In this document: in pieces, positions 1 to 5,725 of the stretch
Layout of the letters: the number at the start of each line of letters is the position of its first letter
Numbering within the stretch: position 1 is the first letter of the stretch
Source of the DNA: an uncultured Ruminococcus sp.
Lineage (GTDB): Bacteria; Bacillota; Clostridia; Oscillospirales; Acutalibacteraceae
NCBI GenBank assembly: GCA_902773065.1
Contig: CACYDD010000234.1
Span: 1-5,725 of the forward strand
Length of the DNA stretch: 5,725 nt
Direction: 5' to 3'
Notes under the pieces: model-generated
Database searches by the model: none
The model's input: the letters and a program-made list of their open reading frames with translations, nothing else
What the model was told of the DNA's origin: nothing
Translations under genes and position numbers: made by a program

Positions 1-600
1 ATGGAAACCAAAATAAAAATACTGAATGCAGCCAAAAAAGAATTTATAGAAAAGGGATTTGGTAATGCCTCTATGAGAAATATAGCTAAGGAAGTCGGTA
101 TAACAGCAACTGCGCTTTACAGGCATTATGAAAACAAAGAGGATATTTTTGAAGCCGTAGTCTCTCCTGCGGTCAAAGCGTGGAACAGCTTTTGCGTAAC
201 CGAAAACACCAGACAATGCGATATGGCTCAAAACAGCGGACTTGAAGAAATGTGGAACGACATAAGTCAGACAAGAATGATCGTTGATATGGTCTATGCC
301 GATTATGACGAGAATAAGCTTCTTTTTTTCGGGAGTGAGGGAACAAAATATGCTGATTTTCTGCATGAGCTTGTGACAAAGGTGCAGGACTGTACGCTCG
401 GATTTATGGACGAATTAAAGGATAAAGGTATAAAGGTAAATGATATAGACGAAAAGGAAATGCACCTTTTGCTCAGTGCTCAGTATTCGGCAATGCTTGA
501 AATGTTAAAGCATGATTATACTTACGAAGAAGCATTGCATAATGCCGATACTGTATCTATATTTTTCAGAGAGGGGTGGAGGAAATACTTAGGATTCTGA
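1..600 (+). CDS. TetR/AcrR-family transcriptional regulator
   Basis: This is a predicted DNA-binding repressor of 199 residues, the usual TetR-family length of about 190-220. The N-terminus (about residues 3-50) is a classic TetR_N helix-turn-helix domain. It opens with a helix containing ILNAAKKEFIEKGF, continues with SMRNIAKEVG, and has the recognition helix ITATALYRHY at 34-43, followed by the typical NKEDIF. The rest (about 55-199) is the variable helical ligand-binding and dimerisation domain, which I cannot tie to a ligand. The ATG is the first base of the window, so its ribosome site and promoter are not visible, but the TetR N-terminus is complete from this Met. The gene precedes the transporter genes on the same strand with a 35-base gap, so it probably controls them and itself. 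The 5' end is conspicuously AT-rich (16 G/C in the first 60 bases). The family call is firm; the target and inducer are inference. Confidence 0.93.
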   Translation: METKIKILNAAKKEFIEKGFGNASMRNIAKEVGITATALYRHYENKEDIFEAVVSPAVKAWNSFCVTENTRQCDMAQNSGLEEMWNDISQTRMIVDMVYADYDENKLLFFGSEGTKYADFLHELVTKVQDCTLGFMDELKDKGIKVNDIDEKEMHLLLSAQYSAMLEMLKHDYTYEEALHNADTVSIFFREGWRKYLGF

Positions 601-622
601 TTATGTAAAGCAACAAAAAGAA

Positions 623-629
623 AGAAGGA
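623..629 (+). promoter_or_regulatory. Ribosome binding site that decides the TTG start of the first ABC gene
   Basis: AGAAGGA lies about 6 bases before the TTG at 636. No ATG or GTG in that frame lies between the TetR stop and this point, and the next in-frame ATG is about residue 62, inside the membrane domain. The site therefore supports TTG as the true start. The ATG at 603 is followed immediately by TAA and cannot be the start. Confidence 0.6.
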
Positions 630-635
630 AAAAAC

Positions 636-2393
636 TTGAAAAAGAAAAGTACGCTCTCCTGGGTCCTTGAATTTGCCGGGAGAAAGAAAGGCTTTTTCGG
701 AGGAAGTGTCCTGATCGCAATACTGGGTGTTGCGGCATCGTTTATTCCCTATCTGCTGATCGCTGGTGTGGTAGGACAGCTTCTTGCCGGAAACAAGGAG
801 TGGAGCTATTATCTGCAAATGACACTGTTTATGGGTCTATGCTGGGTGATAAGAGTAACACTGCACTCCATTTCCACAACACTGTCCCATGTGGCAACGT
901 TCAATGTTCTTGGCGGTATCAGAAAACAGCTTTGCGAAAAGCTTAGCAGGATACCTCTCGGCTCGGTACTGGATGACAACAGCGGCAGCTACAAGAATAT
1001 CATTGTTGAGCGTGTTGATTCAATGGAAACGACACTTGCACATATCGTACCGGAGTTTACAGCAAATATCCTGCTCCCTGCGGTTATGTTCATTTATCTT
1101 CTGACAATAGACTGGCGGCTGGGTCTTGCCAATCTAATTTCTGTTGTTATAGGACTTGTTTTTGTTACCGGTATGATGATGAAAAGCAAGGGCGGCTATG
1201 AGGTTTCTGTTGAAAAGACAAAAAAGCTTAATGATACGGCTGTGGAATATATCAACGGAATAGAGGTCATTAAAGCCTTCGGCAAATCAAAAACCTCCTA
1301 CGAAAAGTTTGTGACTGCTGCAAGAGAAGGTGCTGACTGCTTCATTAAATGGATGAGAAAATGTATCTGGTGGCAGGCAGGAAGCCTTTCGTTTATGCCT
1401 GCAACTCTGCTTGGCGTTCTGCCTGTGGGACTTTTGCTTGTAAACAATGGAAGTCTGTCGGCAGAGGGCTTCATCACAGGAATCATTCTTTCAGCCGGAC
1501 TGATCACGCCGCTCGTTGTCGCCTTTTCCTATATGGATGATATTCTGAAAATGAATACCATATTCGGAGAGGTGACTGAGATCCTTGAAAGAAAGGATAT
1601 GGTTCGTCCCGATTCTCTTTCCGAAAAGCCTGACGGCTCTGATATCATTCTTGAAAATGTACACTTCACCTATAAGGATAAAGAGGTTCTTCATGGAATT
1701 GATATGCAAATCAGACAGGGTGAGGTAAATGCTATCGTAGGACCTTCCGGTTCCGGTAAAAGCACTATTGCAAGACTTATTGATTCTCTCTGGGATGCCG
1801 ACAGCGGAAGTATTTCATACGGAGGAGTTGACATAAAAGACCTGCCGCTTGATTTTTATTCAGGCCAGATCTCTTATGTTGCACAGGATAATTATCTTTT
1901 TGATATGTCTGTCATGGAAAATATCCGTCTGGGCAGAAAGGGTGCAACTGACGAGGATGTCATAAATGCCGCCAAAAACAGCGGATGCCATGAGTTTATT
2001 CTCAGCCTTGAAAACGGTTACGACACCATTGTCGGAGGAGCCGGAGGCCATTTGTCAGGCGGTGAGCGCCAGAGAATCTGTATTGCCAGAGCTATGCTGA
2101 AAAATGCCCCGGTAGTCATTCTTGATGAAGCGACAGCCTATACCGATCCCGAAAATGAAGCGCTTGTGCAGTCAAGCGTTGCAAAGCTTGTAAAGGGAAA
2201 AACTCTTATTGTTATTGCACACCGTTTGTCTACTATCACAGATGCGGATAAAATATTTGTTGTAAACGATGGAAATATTGAAGCCGTCGGAAAGCATGAT
2301 GAGCTTCTCGTTAAATGCAGTCTTTACCGCAAAATGTGGGATGCTCATACTATGGCTAAGGACGAGGATACTACGGGAAAGGAGGCAGTCTGA
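636..2393 (+). CDS. ABC transporter half-subunit, fused membrane and ATPase domains (first of a pair)
   Basis: This 585-residue half-transporter has the exporter fold (subfamily B type), with the membrane domain N-terminal and the ATPase domain C-terminal. About six membrane segments are visible, near residues 20-48, 57-80, 141-158, 162-181, 246-271 and 275-298. The ATPase domain (about 336-570) has every canonical motif: Walker A GPSGSGKST at 369-377, Q-loop Q417, signature LSGGE at 473-477, Walker B VVILDE at 493-498 with catalytic Glu498, a D-loop read as AYTD at 501-504 rather than the commoner SALD/ANVD form, and switch His529. The segment SGxxK...AHxxPE at about 116-140, between the second and third membrane segments, resembles what I recall of exporter-fold siderophore importers (IrtAB, YbtPQ). 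That is a memory-based inference. The start is TTG. It overlaps the next gene by one base and should form a heterodimer with its product in the cytoplasmic membrane. The substrate and the direction of transport are not determined by the sequence. Confidence 0.93.
   Translation: MKKKSTLSWVLEFAGRKKGFFGGSVLIAILGVAASFIPYLLIAGVVGQLLAGNKEWSYYLQMTLFMGLCWVIRVTLHSISTTLSHVATFNVLGGIRKQLCEKLSRIPLGSVLDDNSGSYKNIIVERVDSMETTLAHIVPEFTANILLPAVMFIYLLTIDWRLGLANLISVVIGLVFVTGMMMKSKGGYEVSVEKTKKLNDTAVEYINGIEVIKAFGKSKTSYEKFVTAAREGADCFIKWMRKCIWWQAGSLSFMPATLLGVLPVGLLLVNNGSLSAEGFITGIILSAGLITPLVVAFSYMDDILKMNTIFGEVTEILERKDMVRPDSLSEKPDGSDIILENVHFTYKDKEVLHGIDMQIRQGEVNAIVGPSGSGKSTIARLIDSLWDADSGSISYGGVDIKDLPLDFYSGQISYVAQDNYLFDMSVMENIRLGRKGATDEDVINAAKNSGCHEFILSLENGYDTIVGGAGGHLSGGERQRICIARAMLKNAPVVILDEATAYTDPENEALVQSSVAKLVKGKTLIVIAHRLSTITDADKIFVVNDGNIEAVGKHDELLVKCSLYRKMWDAHTMAKDEDTTGKEAV
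2378..2385 (+). promoter_or_regulatory. Ribosome binding site of the second ABC gene, inside the end of the first
   Basis: AAAGGAGG lies within the last codons of the preceding gene, 7 bases before the ATG at 2393. It provides strong independent initiation in addition to coupling through the TGATG stop/start overlap. Confidence 0.75.
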
Positions 2394-4129
2394 TGTTTGA
2401 AATGCTGAAGAAATTCTTTGACTTTTGCAGCAAAGAAAACAGGAATAAGTTTTATGCTGCGGTAGCCCTTGGGGTGCTTGATGCAATTTTCGGGGCAATG
2501 AAAATACCGGCTGCGTTTTTTGCAATATGCGCCGTACTGGATGATAAAATAGACAGTACAGCCTTCGCAGTGGTCATAGGTCTTATGCTTGTAAGCACAA
2601 TAGGCAAGATGATCGTCAACCGCTTTTCCCAGATGCTCCAGACCGAAGCAGGATACAACACCTGTGCCGGAAAACGCATAGAAATAGGCGAGCATCTGCG
2701 GTATCTCCCTATGGGCTATTTTAACGATACAAGCCTGGGACATATCACCTCTGTAACGACAAATACAATGGAACAGGTGGGCGACATCGCCACCAGAGCC
2801 ATCATTATGGTTTTGCAGGGCAGCATTACGACAATCGTTATCGGTATCGGGATGTTTGCTTTTGACTGGAGGATCGGCGTTATTTCCGTTCTGGGCATTC
2901 TTGTTTTCTTTCTTGTGAACAAATGGACAAACAAAAGTGTCGCAAGAGTAGCCGATGAAAAAATTGAAGCGGACAGAGATATCGTAGGAGTGATACTTGA
3001 GTATATACAGGGTATTGCAGAAATAAGGAACTACAATCTGATCAGTCAGAACAATGCAAGGCTTGACAAGGCGATCGACAGAAAGAAAAATGCGGACATA
3101 AAAGCGGAGCTGTCGGCTATACCTGCAGTGGGCGTACAGAATCTTATCAGTAAGCTGACAGGAGTTGTTATCGCAGGAGCGTCTGTGTACTTTTATCTGG
3201 GCGGTACGATGGAGCTTACCTATTGCATTACCATGCTGCTTTGTTCCTTTATGGTCTTTGAAGCCCTTGATGCGGCAGGCGTGTATACTGCACTTCTGAA
3301 AATAATCGGCAAGGGTGTTGACCGTGCAAACGAGATACTGAGCGTACAGCAGATGGATATTGACGGAGAAGAAATTGTGCCCGAAAACCATGATATTCAT
3401 TTAGAGCATATCAGCTTTGCATACGAAAACAGAAGGATCATTGATGACATTACCCTTGACATAAAAGAAAAAACAACGACTGCAATAGTCGGTTCCTCCG
3501 GCGGAGGAAAAACCACTATCACTTCACTTATCGCAAGATTCTGGGATGTGCAGCAGGGCAGCGTGACCCTTGGCGGACGGGATGTAAGGGATTACAGCTT
3601 TGACAGCCTGATGGAAAATTTCAGTTTTGTTTTTCAGCGTGTATATCTGTTTGAGGACACAATAGCAAATAATATCCGCTTCGGCAGACCGGACGCATCA
3701 ATGGATGAGGTGATCGCTGCCGCAAAAAAGGCTGCCTGCCATGAGTTTATCTCAGCTCTGCCCGATGGATATGAAACTGTTGTCGGAGAAGGCGGTGCAA
3801 CGCTTTCGGGCGGTGAAAAGCAAAGGATCGCCATAGCCCGTGCAATCATGAAGGACGCACCCATTATCATTCTGGACGAGGCAACGGCAAATGTTGACCC
3901 GGAAAATGAAAAAGAACTGACACAGGCTATTGAAAACCTTACAAAAGAAAAAACGATCATTATGATCGCACACCGTCTGAAAACCGTCAGGAATGCGGAT
4001 CAGATCGTTGTTATTGACAAGGGGAGAATCGTTCAGCAGGGCAGCCATGAAAAGCTCATACAGGAAAACGGAATATACAAGAGCTTTATTTCCGGCAGAA
4101 AACAGGCTGTGAGCTGGAAACTGGCATAA
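2393..4129 (+). CDS. ABC transporter half-subunit, fused membrane and ATPase domains (second of a pair)
   Basis: This 578-residue half-transporter is the likely partner of the product encoded just upstream. The membrane domain (about 1-300) has six hydrophobic segments, near 19-47, 55-77, 131-153, 156-176, 245-271 and 272-298. Between segments 2 and 3 lies a typical exporter-fold intracellular region (LPMGYFNDTSLGHITS at 105-120). The ATPase domain (about 335-565) carries Walker A GSSGGGKTT at 367-375, Q-loop Q415, signature LSGGE at 471-475, Walker B IIILDE at 491-496 with Glu496, D-loop ANVD at 499-502 and switch His527. It is clearly paralogous to the upstream ATPase domain; both share CHEFI, then GY(D/E)T(I/V)VG, and DEATA..DPENE. 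Both nucleotide sites of the heterodimer therefore look catalytically intact. The ATG overlaps the upstream stop by one base and has a strong ribosome site. The family call is firm; the substrate is unknown and could be an exported compound or an imported chelate. Confidence 0.93.
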   Translation: MFEMLKKFFDFCSKENRNKFYAAVALGVLDAIFGAMKIPAAFFAICAVLDDKIDSTAFAVVIGLMLVSTIGKMIVNRFSQMLQTEAGYNTCAGKRIEIGEHLRYLPMGYFNDTSLGHITSVTTNTMEQVGDIATRAIIMVLQGSITTIVIGIGMFAFDWRIGVISVLGILVFFLVNKWTNKSVARVADEKIEADRDIVGVILEYIQGIAEIRNYNLISQNNARLDKAIDRKKNADIKAELSAIPAVGVQNLISKLTGVVIAGASVYFYLGGTMELTYCITMLLCSFMVFEALDAAGVYTALLKIIGKGVDRANEILSVQQMDIDGEEIVPENHDIHLEHISFAYENRRIIDDITLDIKEKTTTAIVGSSGGGKTTITSLIARFWDVQQGSVTLGGRDVRDYSFDSLMENFSFVFQRVYLFEDTIANNIRFGRPDASMDEVIAAAKKAACHEFISALPDGYETVVGEGGATLSGGEKQRIAIARAIMKDAPIIILDEATANVDPENEKELTQAIENLTKEKTIIMIAHRLKTVRNADQIVVIDKGRIVQQGSHEKLIQENGIYKSFISGRKQAVSWKLA

Positions 4130-4132
4130 TTC

Positions 4133-4139
4133 AGGAGGA
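4133..4139 (+). promoter_or_regulatory. Ribosome binding site of the ECF S-component gene
   Basis: AGGAGGA lies in the 17-base gap after the second ABC gene, 7 bases before the ATG at 4147. It is the best Shine-Dalgarno match in the window. The gap has no room for a promoter or terminator, which supports read-through from the ABC genes into the ECF genes. Confidence 0.75.
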
Positions 4140-4146
4140 AACAAAA

Positions 4147-4761
4147 ATGGCAGATAAAAAGGAACATACAATTGAAAAGAAAAAACTCGGAGTCAGAGAT
4201 TTTATTACAGTCGGTATTTTTACGGCGATTCTTTTTGTGGTAGAATTCGCCTGCGCACTTCTGGGTTACTTACATCCTATCATGGTTGCTGCATTATCTG
4301 TGCTTATTCCTATAGTGGGATGTATCCCGATGATGCTGTTTTACACAAAGGTAGAAAAATTCGGTATGATTACGATTATGTCAATACTAATGGCAATTAT
4401 TCTGTTTGTGACGGGTATGGGTTATCTTGGAGCACCGATCACCATTATTTCAGGAGTTGTAGCTGATCTGATAGCAAAATCGGGCGGTTATAAAAGTTTT
4501 AAAAAGACAATTCTGAGCAACGGCATTTTCAGCTTCTGGATTTGCTCTAATTACTTTCCGGTAGTCGTAACAGCAGATTCCTATCGAAAGGATCTTATTG
4601 ATGCAGGATATTCAGCTGAATACTGTGACAGTCTTTTTGCTTTTGTCAATTATAAAACAATTGCTGTACTGTTTATTGTCTGCTTGGCGTGCGGATGCCT
4701 TGGTGCACTGATCGGAAAGGCTGCCGTGAAAAAGCATTTTGAAAAGGCGGGGATCGTATAA
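4147..4761 (+). CDS. MptD-family (Trep_Strep type) putative ECF transporter S component
   Basis: This 204-residue integral membrane protein is the predicted substrate-capturing subunit of an energy-coupling factor importer. A short charged, lysine-rich N-terminus (1-14) leads into RDFITVGIFTAILFVV (17-32), typical of this family. Hydrophobic segments lie near 18-40, 43-66, 73-92, 93-110, 121-143 and 168-192, which gives about six helices as in other S components. The ADLIAKSGGYKS stretch (106-117) and the C-terminal KKHFEKAGIV (195-204) also match my recollection of the family. It is followed directly by an EcfT-like gene and an ECF-type ATPase gene, as expected for a dedicated ECF operon. 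No substrate can be read from the sequence. An odd feature is the cysteine cluster CLACGC at 179-184 in the last membrane segment, with further cysteines at 36, 59, 133 and 160. Confidence 0.85.
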   Translation: MADKKEHTIEKKKLGVRDFITVGIFTAILFVVEFACALLGYLHPIMVAALSVLIPIVGCIPMMLFYTKVEKFGMITIMSILMAIILFVTGMGYLGAPITIISGVVADLIAKSGGYKSFKKTILSNGIFSFWICSNYFPVVVTADSYRKDLIDAGYSAEYCDSLFAFVNYKTIAVLFIVCLACGCLGALIGKAAVKKHFEKAGIV

Positions 4762-5463
4762 ATGAATATCAGGCTTGACCCGAGAACAAAGCTGTATATG
4801 ATACTTGTAGTGTCGGCTGTTGTTATGATGAGTGCAACTACGCCGCTGCTCTGGTCTGTAAGAATCATTATAACACTTGTGCCGATAGTACTTCTGATTG
4901 CAGAGAAACGATATGCCAGCACATTTCGTTTCTTTGCGCTGTATATAACAGCCCTGGTGCTGACCTTCTGTTTTCTTTCAGAAGAATCTACAGGCATCAT
5001 ACAATCCTTGCTGACCGGTTATTGCGGAATCATCGCACAATTTCTTCCGGCTATGATTACGGCATGGTATGTTATCAGAACAACCAAAATTGATGAATTT
5101 GTATCTGCTATGCAGAAAATGCACATTCCGGATGGCATTACGATCTCACTTGCGGTTGTAATGCGTTTTTTTCCGACCATTAAAGAGGAATATTGTTCCA
5201 TTCGTGACGCTATGAAAATGCGGGGGATCACGCTTGGCGGCGGCAGTATAGTAAAAATGATCGAATACCGCATGATACCGCTGCTTTTTTCCTGTGTGAG
5301 TATTGGTGATGAATTATCGGCAGCAGCTATAACCAAAGGACTTGGAGGAAAGGTAAAGAGAACAAGCGTTGCAGTGCTGAGACTCAGTGCGGCAGATATT
5401 ATTCTTCTGTCGGGATTTACAGCTGCGGCAGCAGTCTTTGTGATCTTTAAGTATTTTATATGA
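4762..5463 (+). CDS. Energy-coupling factor transporter transmembrane protein (EcfT/CbiQ family)
   Basis: This 233-residue membrane protein should couple ATP hydrolysis by the EcfA-type ATPase to movement of the S component. It begins with the family hallmark LDPRTKL (5-11). Hydrophobic segments lie near 11-26, 30-47, 54-72, 83-104 and 208-230, with a long amphipathic cytoplasmic region (about 106-205) between the fourth and last, as in EcfT. Two ATPase-coupling motifs are expected there. The first is clear (AMKMRG, 150-155, Arg154). The second (AAAITKGLGG, 187-196) has Lys192 where Arg is usual. The length is slightly short but normal for the compact CbiQ form. The start codon abuts the TAA of the S-component gene with no spacer, and a GC-rich purine stretch (GGCGGGGA, 4747-4754) in that gene's end serves as the probable ribosome site. 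The family call is firm. Confidence 0.9.
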   Translation: MNIRLDPRTKLYMILVVSAVVMMSATTPLLWSVRIIITLVPIVLLIAEKRYASTFRFFALYITALVLTFCFLSEESTGIIQSLLTGYCGIIAQFLPAMITAWYVIRTTKIDEFVSAMQKMHIPDGITISLAVVMRFFPTIKEEYCSIRDAMKMRGITLGGGSIVKMIEYRMIPLLFSCVSIGDELSAAAITKGLGGKVKRTSVAVLRLSAADIILLSGFTAAAAVFVIFKYFI

Positions 5464-5725
5464 TGAACAGTATTATCGAAATAAATAATGTTTCCTTCCG
5501 TTACAAAGGCTCGGATGAAGGACTGCTGCAAGACTTTTCTCTGTCAGTAAAAAAAGGAGAGGTGCTTCTGCTTTGCGGCGGGTCCGGTTCGGGGAAAACA
5601 TCTGTTATCAGACTGATAAACGGTCTTATTCCTCATTATTATCCGGGAGAGCTTGAAGGTGATATTCATGTTGCCGGACATGATATAAAAGCAACGGAAT
5701 TGTATGAGCTTGCCGGTACGGTCGG
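5460..5725 (+). CDS. ECF-type ABC transporter ATP-binding protein (EcfA/CbiO-like), 3' truncated by window edge
   Basis: The first 88 codons of an ABC ATPase are present. The reading begins MMNSIIEINNVSFRYKG, with the aromatic A-loop Tyr15. Walker A GGSGSGKTS follows at 40-48, then LINGLIPHYYPGELEGDI (52-69), a stretch typical of ECF/CbiO-like ATPases. The Q-loop, signature, Walker B and any second ATPase domain lie beyond the window. Two in-frame starts are possible. ATG 5460 gives a 4-base ATGA overlap with the upstream gene, and ATG 5463 gives a 1-base overlap; the choice changes the protein by one Met. No clear Shine-Dalgarno sequence precedes either, since the upstream stretch is AT-rich, so translation probably depends on ribosomes finishing the EcfT gene. 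The product should power the adjacent S/T pair. Whether it is a single ATPase, one of two, or a fused double-domain protein cannot be seen here. Confidence 0.9.
   Translation, partial: MMNSIIEINNVSFRYKGSDEGLLQDFSLSVKKGEVLLLCGGSGSGKTSVIRLINGLIPHYYPGELEGDIHVAGHDIKATELYELAGTV

Noticed and set aside
323..329. Run of seven T within the TetR gene, considered as a terminator tail or a slippage site
   Set aside because: No hairpin precedes it, and the frame continues normally through a plausible TetR C-terminal domain, so there is no sign of a frameshift.
601..635. Possible operator or terminator in the gap between the TetR gene and the first ABC gene
   Set aside because: The gap is A-rich without a clear inverted repeat, GC-rich stem or T-tract. 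Apart from the ribosome site, nothing specific can be supported.
522..818. A minus-strand open frame spanning the TetR/ABC1 gap, as a possible small divergent gene
   Set aside because: Its low-complexity Phe/Ser-rich translation comes from the purine-rich gap and antisense coding sequence. No domain is visible.
2345..3400. A 351-codon open frame on the minus strand
   Set aside because: It lies antisense mostly to the second ABC gene and the end of the first, whose plus-strand reading has every ABC motif. The antisense product is rich in Cys, His and Tyr with no recognisable domain, which is typical of a shadow frame.
1986..3750. A 14-base direct repeat, TGCCATGAGTTTAT, at 1986-1999 and 3737-3750
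   Set aside because: Both copies encode the same conserved CHEFI stretch at equivalent places in the two paralogous ATPase domains, so the match reflects protein homology rather than a mobile or recombination element.
5019..5531. A 170-codon open frame on the minus strand near the right end
   Set aside because: It is antisense to the EcfT gene and the ATPase start, both of which are well supported by family motifs. Its own translation resembles no family I know.

Overview
The window reads as one unbroken plus-strand gene cluster of six genes: a TetR-family regulator (1-600), two ABC half-transporters with fused membrane and ATPase domains (636-2393 and 2393-4129), and an energy-coupling factor (ECF) module. 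The module consists of an MptD-like substrate-binding membrane protein (S component, 4147-4761), an EcfT-like transmembrane protein (4762-5463), and the start of an EcfA/CbiO-like ATPase that runs off the right edge (5460-5725). No RNA gene, mobile element, CRISPR array or terminator was found. The largest non-coding gap is 35 bases, so there is almost no unexplained space.

The organism is most likely a moderately AT-rich Gram-positive of the Clostridia (Ruminococcus- or Lachnospiraceae-like). The support is strong purine-rich Shine-Dalgarno sites (AGGAGG type), a TTG start, tight same-strand packing, and a gene combination I associate with Firmicutes. Taxonomy below phylum is inference.

All junctions are tight. 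They measure 35 bases (TetR/ABC1), a 1-base overlap (ABC1/ABC2, TGATG), 17 bases (ABC2/S), 0 bases (S/T), and a 1- or 4-base overlap (T/ATPase). This suggests one mRNA with translational coupling. The regulator is the first gene of the visible unit, and its promoter and any operator lie to the left of the window.

Functionally, ABC1 and ABC2 should form a heterodimeric exporter-fold ABC transporter. The ECF module should import a small molecule that its S component captures. Neither substrate is visible from sequence. The most interesting reading is a two-part uptake system for a chelate or cofactor such as a metallophore or heme. It rests on known exporter-fold importers (YbtPQ, IrtAB) and on the pairing with an ECF importer. 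A drug or metabolite exporter that only shares regulation with an ECF importer remains a fair alternative.
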